Origin: an uncultured Clostridia bacterium
GTDB lineage: Bacteria; Bacillota; Clostridia; TANB77; CAG-508
Reading direction: 5' to 3'
Length of the DNA: 9,957 nucleotides
Assembly: GCA_948560265.1 (NCBI GenBank)
Contig: CAOXTD010000026.1
Span: forward strand, 1-9,957
Shown here: positions 1-5,319 of the stretch, in pieces
Numbering within the stretch: position 1 is the first letter of the stretch
Layout: each line of letters opens with the position of its first letter
Position numbers and translations under genes: made by a program
The notes under the pieces: generated by a model
The model's database searches: none
The model's input: only the letters and a program-made list of their open reading frames with translations
Told to the model about the DNA's origin: nothing

Positions 1-55
1 ATCTTTCCTTTATTGGTTTCTCTCAAAGGTTTATTGTTTACTTTTCAATGTGCTT

Positions 56-229
56 TCATTCTATATTATATAGAACGGCTTTTATTGTACTACTTTTTTT
101 CACATAAGTCAACACTTTTTTATATTTTTTTAATTTATTTTTCAGTCTCTTTATAGGGTCAAAAAATAATAAACTAGTAGTTGCTGTAAAATAAAAACAT
201 GCACTTATCTTTACTAATTTATCTTTCAT
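56..229 (-). CDS. possible small ORF, 57 aa, unrecognised
   Basis: An ATG at 229 opens 57 codons ending in TGA at 56. The product would begin MKDKLVKISACFYF, with a short hydrophobic stretch at about residues 5-23, followed by a lysine-rich tail. I recognise no family. In favour: the promoter-like sequence at 269-297 would start a transcript about 33 nt upstream of this ATG. Against: there is no GGAG-type ribosome binding site before the ATG, unlike nearly all neighbouring genes. The AT-rich context also produces open frames by chance, and another promoter-like sequence (84-112) lies inside the frame. It could equally be untranslated leader of a gene beyond the left edge. Confidence 0.22.
   Translation of the reverse strand: MKDKLVKISACFYFTATTSLLFFDPIKRLKNKLKKYKKVLTYVKKSSTIKAVLYNIE
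84..112 (-). promoter_or_regulatory. sigma-A-like promoter A, leftward
   Basis: On the minus strand the -35 TTGACT (112-107) and -10 TACAAT (89-84) are separated by exactly 17 nt. Transcription would start near 77. The first transcribed bases form a 7-bp AT-rich stem (59-65 with 69-75, 3-nt loop). An AAAGGA ribosome-binding-like sequence (11-6) lies right at the window edge, so the promoter probably serves a gene starting just outside the window. Confidence 0.5.
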
Positions 230-268
230 AAATTCTAGTGTTTTCTCTTGTGATTTCGTACTTTAATT

Positions 269-297
269 ATCTTACCATATTGTTTTCATAATGTCAA
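269..297 (-). promoter_or_regulatory. sigma-A-like promoter B, leftward
   Basis: The -35 TTGACA (297-292) and -10 TAAGAT (274-269) are separated by 17 nt on the minus strand. Its flanks resemble those of promoters A and C: an A-rich run before the -35, and ATGG before the -10 as in C. It would start transcription near 262, upstream of the small ORF at 56-229. Confidence 0.45.
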
Positions 298-371
298 TAC
301 ATTTTTCGTCTTTTTTTAAGATTTTTTTCATTCAATTTGGCTTGCGTATTTTTCCTCCTTGAACTTCTTTT

Positions 372-400
372 ATTGTACCATATATTCTTATGTAAATCAA
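372..400 (-). promoter_or_regulatory. sigma-A-like promoter C, leftward
   Basis: The -35 TTGATT (400-395) and -10 TACAAT (377-372) are separated by 17 nt on the minus strand. Just downstream lies a strong AAGGAGG (360-354) with no ATG, GTG or TTG at a normal distance; the triplet at that distance is ATA, opening only five codons. The promoter looks real by sequence, but I see no product for it before promoter B. Confidence 0.42.
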
Positions 401-475
401 TATTTTTTTCTTGGTAATTTATTCTATTCTCCTTTGTATGAACTTTATTATTTTATGCTCTTGCTTCCTATATTA

Positions 476-713
476 TTACTGAATATCTACTAATATAACA
501 TCTTCTCCTATACATTTAATATTTTCCCATTGTATTACAATATCATTGTTAGAAGATAGCATACTTAAAAATCGATTACTTCCTGGCACTATAATAGAAG
601 TAATTGTGCCACTTTCTAAATCCGCACAAACATCTTGCACAAATCCGAAGTCTTTTTCCATCTTTTATATTGATCACTTCTTTATGTTTAAAGTCCATTC
701 CCTTCTGTCCCAT
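476..713 (-). CDS. YlmC/YmxH-family sporulation protein (PRC-barrel), frame disrupted by one extra base
   Basis: This is a small PRC-barrel-like protein of the YlmC/YmxH sporulation family, normally about 80 residues, whose molecular function is not settled. The ATG at 713 is preceded by GGAGG with a 7-nt spacer. Its frame reads MGQKGMDFKHKEVINIKDGK-RL, the family's N-terminal part. The conserved remainder, GFVQDV, SIIVPG and IGEDVILVDI, lies one frame over and ends at 476. The join is CTT-C-GGA at 650-644. Skipping C647 gives the family pattern DGKRLG and a full 78-aa protein; without skipping, frame 0 stops at 576 after 45 aa. The ATG at 661 gives only a 61-aa C-terminal piece with no ribosome binding site. 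Family members follow sigG in B. subtilis and Clostridia. A terminator precedes the gene, so it needs its own promoter; CATATAATA (751-743) weakly resembles a mother-cell -10. Confidence 0.8.
644..650 (-). other. CTT-CGG frame junction in the ylmC-like gene
   Basis: The minus strand reads CTT (650-648), C (647), GGA (646-644). In frame 0 the codon after leucine is CGG, codon 23. Skipping one base moves translation onto GGA and the conserved family sequence GFVQDV. It is one of only two in-frame CGG codons in the window. Confidence 0.75.
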
Positions 714-752
714 TCTCTGCCTCCATATTATAGATTTTTCTTTATTATATGT

Positions 753-791
753 AGAAAAAATAAAAAGTTGCTATATTCTTTTAGCAACTTT
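753..791 (-). terminator. intrinsic terminator after the Nudix gene
   Basis: A 9-10-bp stem (764-773 with 782-791, 8-nt loop) is followed on the minus strand by TTTTTATTTTTT. It lies 38 nt after the Nudix stop codon and before the ylmC-like gene, so the two are probably separate transcripts. Confidence 0.8.
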
Positions 792-828
792 CTCCTTCTA
801 TCCAGCAAATAGTACTTCTATTGTTCTT

Positions 829-1287
829 TTAATATTCTTTCAAATCATACCTTAACAAACTATCCCCATCATATTCAAATTTTACTGTAAAGAAATTACT
901 ATCCTTTTGCATTTTCTCTATAAATACTTTATCGCCTTCCCATGTGTTTAATTTTGTAACTTCATTTTTATTTATCCATTGCAATTCTCCTTCATTGCAT
1001 TCTATTATATCTCCAGTAAATTCATTTGAAGTAAAAACATACATATATTCTGTTTCCCAGTTAGTTGATACATAAGTTACAATGCATCTTAATTGATAGG
1101 ATTCCAAATTTAGTCCAGTTTCTTCTTTTACTTCTCTTGTGACGCATTCTTCAGGACTTTCATTTTTTTCAAATTTTCCACCTATGCCTATCCATTTATC
1201 TTTATTAATATCATCTTTCTTTTTAGTTCTATGTAACATAAGGTATTGATTATCTTTTTCTATATAGCATAATGTTGAAAGTATCAT
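829..1287 (-). CDS. Nudix hydrolase, MutT-like (probable 8-oxo-dGTP diphosphatase)
   Basis: A 152-aa Nudix enzyme. The signature GX5EX7REUXEEXGU is complete: G37, E43, R51-E52, E55-E56, G58. These glutamates bind the metal that cleaves nucleoside diphosphate-linked substrates. The N-terminus, MILSTLCYIEKDNQYLMLHR, resembles Firmicutes MutT-type 8-oxo-dGTP diphosphatases, which clean oxidised nucleotides from the pool; this substrate is inferred. I chose ATG 1287 because AAGGAG (1299-1294) is 6 nt upstream and the family begins here. An upstream ATG at 1323 adds 12 residues that would read through that ribosome binding site. The gene sits between sigG and the ylmC-like gene, with a terminator on each side, and I see no good promoter. 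It is not part of the B. subtilis version of this cluster. Confidence 0.87.
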   Translation of the reverse strand: MILSTLCYIEKDNQYLMLHRTKKKDDINKDKWIGIGGKFEKNESPEECVTREVKEETGLNLESYQLRCIVTYVSTNWETEYMYVFTSNEFTGDIIECNEGELQWINKNEVTKLNTWEGDKVFIEKMQKDSNFFTVKFEYDGDSLLRYDLKEY

Positions 1288-1361
1288 TTTTCTCTCCTTC
1301 ATTTTTTCAAATCGCATCATCATTTTGTTCTCATGTTTTATTTATATCACATCTTTTTGCA

Positions 1362-1391
1362 TTTTAAAAGAGCATATTGAAAATATGCTCT
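1362..1391 (-). terminator. intrinsic terminator after sigG
   Basis: Ten complementary pairs (1369-1378 with 1382-1391; the innermost pairs are unlikely to form) start directly at the sigG stop codon. They are followed on the minus strand by TTTT and an AT-rich run. The T-run is short, so some read-through into the Nudix gene is possible. Confidence 0.65.
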
Positions 1392-2162
1392 CTATTTATA
1401 AATTCTTCTAATGTGTCCTATAGCTAATCTTTCTAATCTAGACACTTGTGCTTGTGAAATTCCGATTTCTTCTGCAACCTCTACTTGCGTTCTCCCTTCA
1501 AAAAATCTTTTATTGATTATCATCTTTTCTTTTTCATTTAATCTCTTCATTGTCTCTTCGATTGTTAGATTTTGTGTCCACAATTCATCTGTATTTTTCT
1601 TATCTCCTATTTGATCCATTAAATAAATATTTTCTGTGCTTTCGCTATATGCTGGTTCTTGTAAAGAAACTGGTTCTTGAATTGCATCTAAACTAATAAT
1701 AATATCTTCTTTTGTTACGCCTAATTCCTCCGCTATTTCCATTATTGTAGCTTCTCTTTGTTCTTCATTATAAATTCGTTCTTTAATGCCCAATGCTTTA
1801 TATGCTAGGTCTCTAATAGACCTACTAACACGAATTACATTATTGTCTCTTAAATATCTTCTAATTTCTCCTATAATCATTGGTACTGCATACGTAGAAA
1901 ATTGAACGTTTTGAGAAAGATCAAAATTATCAATTGCTTTAATAAGACCTATGCATCCTACTTGAAATAGATCATCTGCATTTTCGCCTCTCCCCCCAAA
2001 ACGTCTAATAATACTAAGTACTAGTCTTAAGTTTCCATTAATGAACTTTTGTCTTGCTTCTTCGTCACCTTGTTTAATCTTTTGCATTAGTTCCACTTTT
2101 TCTTCTGGCGTTAGTAATGGTAGCTTAGCTGTATTAACACCAGAAATTTCCACTTTGTTCAT
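1392..2162 (-). CDS. sigG: RNA polymerase sporulation sigma factor SigG (late forespore)
   Basis: A 256-aa sigma-70-family factor that directs late forespore transcription after engulfment. The N-terminus NKVEISGVNTAKLP is typical of sigma-G. Region 2 includes NGNLRLVLSIIRRF and DDLFQVGCIGLIKAIDNFDL, followed by FSTYAVPMIIGEIRRYLRDN and IRVSRSIRD. Region 4 ends in the helix-turn-helix VAEEIGISQAQVSRLER. The length matches B. subtilis SigG and the frame is intact, with no CGG codon. The ATG at 2162 follows AAAAGGAG by 10 nt. It lies directly downstream of sigE, as in Bacillus and Clostridia. A forespore-type promoter and a hairpin that can hide its ribosome binding site lie just upstream. Confidence 0.97.
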   Translation of the reverse strand: MNKVEISGVNTAKLPLLTPEEKVELMQKIKQGDEEARQKFINGNLRLVLSIIRRFGGRGENADDLFQVGCIGLIKAIDNFDLSQNVQFSTYAVPMIIGEIRRYLRDNNVIRVSRSIRDLAYKALGIKERIYNEEQREATIMEIAEELGVTKEDIIISLDAIQEPVSLQEPAYSESTENIYLMDQIGDKKNTDELWTQNLTIEETMKRLNEKEKMIINKRFFEGRTQVEVAEEIGISQAQVSRLERLAIGHIRRIYK

Positions 2163-2168
2163 TCTAGA

Positions 2169-2219
2169 AAAACTCCTTTTAAAATAATTGTTATTTTCAT
2201 TATTTCCAAAAGGAGTTTT
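2169..2219 (-). promoter_or_regulatory. hairpin that can sequester the sigG ribosome binding site
   Basis: AAAACTCCTTTT (2219-2208, minus strand) is perfectly complementary over 12 bp to AAAAGGAGTTTT (2180-2169), which contains the sigG Shine-Dalgarno. Seven further pairs can form inside the loop (2205-2199 with 2188-2182). The upstream arm lies within the spacer of the sigG promoter, so only mRNA reading through from spoIIGA-sigE would contain both arms. Confidence 0.72.
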
Positions 2220-2227
2220 AACTATTC
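2198..2227 (-). promoter_or_regulatory. sigma-F/sigma-G type promoter of sigG
   Basis: The -35 GAATA (2227-2223), a 15-nt spacer and GGAAATAATG (2207-2198) fit the B. subtilis forespore pattern. The -10 matches GGNNANAHTR at every fixed position and the spacing is the usual 15. The A at -35 position 2 fits sigma-G better than sigma-F. Transcription would start near 2191, downstream of the first arm of the hairpin. Confidence 0.65.
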
Positions 2228-2253
2228 GATTATCGCTCTACTATTTTCGACAT

Positions 2254-2986
2254 TTATCCTGTTTTACTCATAATTTCTTTTTTCATTTTATTAATAATTT
2301 TCTTCTCTAAACGTGATATGTAACTTTGCGAAATACCGTAGCATATCAGCTACCTCTTTTTGCGTTTTTTCTGTACCACTAATAAAACCAAAGCGAAGCT
2401 CCATAATGTTTCTTTCTCGATTATTTAATTTTTCAATAGAATCACGGAGCAAACTTTTATCTACTTCGTCTTCTATTCTTCTAGAAGTAACATCTGGATC
2501 AGTTCCTAATATATCTGATAATAATAATTCATTACCATCTCCATCTTGATTTAATGGTTCGTCAATAGAAATTTCTCCTTTAATTCGATTGCTTCTTCTT
2601 AAAAACATTAGAATTTCATTTTCAATGCATCTAGAGGCATAAGTCGCTAATTTTATTTTTTTATCTGTATTAAATGTATTAATTGCTTTCATTAGTCCTA
2701 TAGTCCCTATTGAAATCAAGTCTTCAATTCCAACCCCTGTATTTTCGAATTTCTTAGCAATATATACGACTAGTCTTAAATTCCTCTCTACTAATGTTTG
2801 TCTAACACTTTCATCTCCATTAGCTAATTTTTCTAAAACTTCGGCTTCCTCTTCACTTGTCAAAGGAGGAGGTAGAGTTTGGCTACCTCCTATATAATAA
2901 ATAGGAAGATTCTCTATTTCTTCATTCCCAATATATCTAACATATAAAGTACTAATACTATCCTTTAGGATTTGTAATAAGTTCAT
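2254..2986 (-). CDS. sigE: RNA polymerase sporulation sigma factor SigE (early mother cell), frame disrupted near the C-terminus
   Basis: Pro-sigma-E, the first mother-cell sigma factor. Residues 1-30 form a pro-sequence before YYIGGSQTLPPPL; cleavage near Y30/Y31 is expected by homology. Region 2 contains ERNLRLVVYIAKKFENTG, EDLISIGTIGLMKAINTF and IKLATYASRCIENEILMFLRR. Region 4 begins normally with RERNIMELRFGF and KTQKEVADML. At 2341-2335 the sequence reads CTA-C-GGT. Frame 0 continues as RYFAKLHITF and stops at 2291 (231 aa), losing the second half of the DNA-binding helix-turn-helix. Skipping C2338 gives GISQSYISRLEKKIINKM and stops at 2254 (243 aa), the expected family ending. I chose ATG 2986, 8 nt after AAAGGAG; the GTG at 2995 lies inside that ribosome binding site. 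It overlaps spoIIGA by 29 nt, suggesting translational coupling. Confidence 0.93.
2335..2341 (-). other. CTA-CGG frame junction in sigE
   Basis: The minus strand reads CTA (2341-2339), C (2338), GGT (2337-2335). Frame 0 meets CGG at codon 217. Moving forward one base reads GGT (Gly) and the conserved turn and recognition helix of region 4.2. The arrangement, Leu codon, C, Gly codon, is the same as in the ylmC-like gene. Confidence 0.8.
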
Positions 2987-3890
2987 TACTTTCACTCCTT
3001 TCCTCTAGTAAATCTAGTCCTATCAAAGCACTATATCTTTTATCTTTGCTTAGTTTTTGATTAAAAATACCAATAATAACATCTTTTCTTACTTGCATAT
3101 CTTCTTCTTTTTCAATTTCTACTTGATCTGCTTTGAAACCTAGCATTAACCCATTTTGCTTTCCAACAGAAGAAAAAGGAATTATGCGAAACCTTGCTGT
3201 CAGTTCTTTTTCTTCTATTTGATTCAAAAACTTCTCATCACCTCCTATCCATTCCTCTATATGATCCAATAATTGAATTGGTAATAGCGAATATAATTGT
3301 TCTTTTTCGACTACTATAACTGGCATTTTAGAAATAGGATCTTTTAATAGATTTCCTGTATCTAGCATTGCCTTTACTTTTAGTCTCTTTTCTTGTAATG
3401 TAATTTCAATATTATATAAAATATCTTTTCTACGTAATTTGGTTTTTACTATTCTAAAGGCAATGTAGGTAATAATAAAACCTACTATCCCCCCTAATAA
3501 TGCTATTTTAATTGGATATGTTCCTACATATACTCCATTTCGCATTAAAATGTCTTGTGGTTTTATAAAATAAAGTAGAGCAAAAGCACACCCTCCAAAA
3601 ACAAATGAAGTTAAATAAAATATGATTAATTGCTTACTAAGTATTTTGACTCCTTTTGGTTTAAAAGCAATATATACCATTAGAATTGACAAAACCACTT
3701 TCATTCCGAAGCTAGAATATATGGGCAGAATCTCTAAATATGCAATTACAGCATAGATGCCACCTAGTATACTCGAAACTATTAGTCTTAACTGTTTCAT
3801 CTTAATTTTCATTAAGTACCCTGTAGCAAACAAAATGATATAATTCATGCACAAGTTCTCTAACAAAACCACATCTAAATAGACAGTCAC
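2958..3890 (-). CDS. spoIIGA: SpoIIGA, membrane aspartic protease that processes pro-sigma-E
   Basis: The membrane-embedded protease that removes the pro-sequence of sigma-E in the mother cell after a forespore signal (through SpoIIR in B. subtilis). The N-terminal half is hydrophobic, with roughly five membrane segments between residues 7 and 147. The soluble C-terminal half carries the aspartic-protease-like motif AMLDTGN, with the catalytic Asp at residue 177, close to the B. subtilis position. I chose GTG 3890: it gives MTVYLDVVLLENL, the family's usual start, 6 nt after AAAGGAG (3903-3897), and 310 aa, close to the B. subtilis length. Upstream extension to 3950 would run through the ribosome binding site. 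Its 3' end overlaps sigE, its substrate's gene. The frame is intact and contains no CGG codon. Confidence 0.94.
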   Translation of the reverse strand: MTVYLDVVLLENLCMNYIILFATGYLMKIKMKQLRLIVSSILGGIYAVIAYLEILPIYSSFGMKVVLSILMVYIAFKPKGVKILSKQLIIFYLTSFVFGGCAFALLYFIKPQDILMRNGVYVGTYPIKIALLGGIVGFIITYIAFRIVKTKLRRKDILYNIEITLQEKRLKVKAMLDTGNLLKDPISKMPVIVVEKEQLYSLLPIQLLDHIEEWIGGDEKFLNQIEEKELTARFRIIPFSSVGKQNGLMLGFKADQVEIEKEEDMQVRKDVIIGIFNQKLSKDKRYSALIGLDLLEERSESNELITNPKG

Positions 3891-3985
3891 ATTTTTCTCC
3901 TTTCTTAGAAAATATATGGTAAAAGTGCAATCTGCGACTAGTAAGGTCAAGTAATATCATATACTTCTAAGAAATTATTAAATAG

Positions 3986-4018
3986 ATTATACTCACTTGT
4001 TGTTGAAAAGTCTGTCAC
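3986..4018 (-). promoter_or_regulatory. spoIIG-like promoter with possible Spo0A box
   Basis: On the minus strand GTGACA (4018-4013) and TATAAT (3991-3986) are 21 nt apart. The B. subtilis spoIIG promoter has a similarly long spacing and is activated by Spo0A~P. TTGTTGAA at 4000-4007 (plus strand) differs by one base from the Spo0A box TTGTCGAA and lies between the two elements. The terminator just upstream means spoIIGA needs a promoter here. Confidence 0.5.
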
Positions 4019-4069
4019 ATTATGGACGAGAAGAAAAAATTTCATTTACAAATTGTGATAAAATACGTA

Positions 4070-4105
4070 AAAAAGCACAAACTTCTTTCAAAGTTTGTGC
4101 TTTTT
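4070..4105 (-). terminator. intrinsic terminator after ftsZ
   Basis: An 11-bp perfect stem (4074-4084 with 4091-4101, 6-nt loop), extended by A-U pairs, ends in a run of Ts on the minus strand. It begins 12-16 nt after the ftsZ stop and separates the division unit from the sporulation unit. A T-run also follows on the plus strand, so it could work both ways. Confidence 0.9.
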
Positions 4106-4116
4106 AATTTAAATTC

Positions 4117-5247
4117 TTATTTAATTCCTTGTTTTTTTCTTAAAAAAGATGGGATGTCTAGGTTATCTGATGAATTGCTACTATCAGTTGTTGTTGGAAT
4201 AGAATTCAATTTCTTATCCCAGGCTTTGTCAATAATATCTCCTACTGGAATAGTTCCAGATAATGGACCGATTTCTTTGTCAAATCCTGTTGCAATAACA
4301 GTAATCACTAAATCTTCATCTAAGCTTTCATCAATAACTGCACCAAAGATAATATTTGCTTCTGGATCAACACTACGTTGAATCAATTCGGCTGCAGTAT
4401 TAACTTCATGTAATCCTAAGTTAGAACCACCTGTGATGTTAATAATAATTCCTCTTGCGCTTTCAATAGAAGTTTCAAGTAATGGATTTTGTACAGCTTG
4501 TTTTGCTGCATCTTCTGCTCTATTTTCTCCTGATGCTCTACCAATACCCATATGTGCCATTCCTGTGTTTAGCATAATCGTCTTAACATCTGCAAAGTCT
4601 AAGTTTACTAATCCTGGGATTGCAATTAAGTCTGAAATACCTTGTACACCTTGTCTTAGAACATCATCTGCCATTTTGAAAGCTTCTACTATAGATGTCT
4701 TGCGATCAATAATTTGTAATAATTTATCATTCGGAATAACTACTAGTGTATCTACTTTTCCTTTTAAACTTTCGATTCCGCGTTCTGCTTGTGATAATCT
4801 TTTCTTGCCTTCAAATGTGAATGGTTTTGTTACTACACCAATTGTCAAAATTCCCATTTCTTTTGCAGCAGCTGCTACAATAGGTGCTGCTCCAGTTCCT
4901 GTTCCTCCACCCATTCCAGCTGTAACAAATACCATATCTGCTCCACGTAGTGCTTCTGTAATCTCTGTTTTACTTTCTTCTGCTGCTTGTGCACCGATAT
5001 CTGGGTTGGCTCCTGCTCCTAAACCTCTTGTGATTTTTTCACCAATTTGGATTTTTGATGCTGCTTTTGAAAGTACTAGTGCTTGTCTATCTGTATTCAC
5101 TGCTATAAATTCTACATTTTTAATTCCTGACTCTACCATTCTATTTACAGCATTATTTCCTGCTCCACCTACACCGATTACTTTGATGGTCGCTGTTCCA
5201 TCTATCATTGGCATTGTGTTTTCATCCATATTATTTTCCATAATCAT
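4117..5247 (-). CDS. ftsZ: cell division protein FtsZ
   Basis: The tubulin-like GTPase that polymerises into the Z-ring at midcell. The N-terminal nucleotide site includes VIGVGGAGNNAVNRM (residues 23-37) and the tubulin signature GGGTGTG (113-119). The T7 loop NLDFAD (215-220) carries the aspartates that complete GTP hydrolysis across the subunit interface. After a short linker, the C-terminal peptide LDIPSFLRKK (from 363) matches the conserved tail that binds FtsA and other partners. At 376 aa it has the usual length. The ATG at 5247 follows GGGAGG by 11 nt, slightly long; an in-frame ATG two codons on is also possible. It lies 72 nt after ftsA, with a 7-bp AT-only inverted repeat (5299-5314) between them, and is followed by a strong terminator. 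Confidence 0.98.
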   Translation of the reverse strand: MIMENNMDENTMPMIDGTATIKVIGVGGAGNNAVNRMVESGIKNVEFIAVNTDRQALVLSKAASKIQIGEKITRGLGAGANPDIGAQAAEESKTEITEALRGADMVFVTAGMGGGTGTGAAPIVAAAAKEMGILTIGVVTKPFTFEGKKRLSQAERGIESLKGKVDTLVVIPNDKLLQIIDRKTSIVEAFKMADDVLRQGVQGISDLIAIPGLVNLDFADVKTIMLNTGMAHMGIGRASGENRAEDAAKQAVQNPLLETSIESARGIIINITGGSNLGLHEVNTAAELIQRSVDPEANIIFGAVIDESLDEDLVITVIATGFDKEIGPLSGTIPVGDIIDKAWDKKLNSIPTTTDSSNSSDNLDIPSFLRKKQGIK

Positions 5248-5319
5248 AAAGTTCTTTTCCTCCCATTTCTTTTTTTACGGTATTTGTTACCCTATATCAT
5301 ATTAAAATTAATATCTTGT

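Larger units (their letters stand above)
1..475. other. AT-rich stretch with no convincing gene
   Basis: No protein family is recognisable on either strand. The stretch holds three leftward promoter-like sequences (A, B, C), one weak 57-codon ORF, and two Shine-Dalgarno-like sequences without a standard start codon nearby (435-429 AAAGGAG and 360-354 AAGGAGG). After the first of these, a frame runs without a stop from about 422 to 300 but begins only with ATA, so I do not call it a gene. I see no hairpin followed by a T-run that would terminate the ylmC-like gene. Confidence 0.5.

Noticed and set aside
1288..1323. ATG at 1323 as the start of the Nudix gene
   Set aside because: It has no ribosome binding site, and the added codons read through the AAGGAG that serves ATG 1287; the family N-terminus begins at 1287.
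2335..2341. P-site tRNA slippage as the sole mechanism of recoding
   Set aside because: CUU could re-pair at UUC, but CUA re-pairs poorly at UAC; direct out-of-frame entry of Gly-tRNA fits both sites better, though neither is shown.
2987..2995. GTG at 2995 as the start of sigE
   Set aside because: The GTG overlaps the AAAGGAG ribosome binding site that serves ATG 2986 at normal spacing.
3891..3950. Upstream extension of spoIIGA to 3950
   Set aside because: The extra 20 residues read through AAAGGAG, and the family start YLDV matches GTG 3890.
4433..5305. 290-codon open frame on the plus strand opposite ftsZ
   Set aside because: It is the antisense shadow of the intact ftsZ gene, has no ribosome binding site and resembles no protein family.
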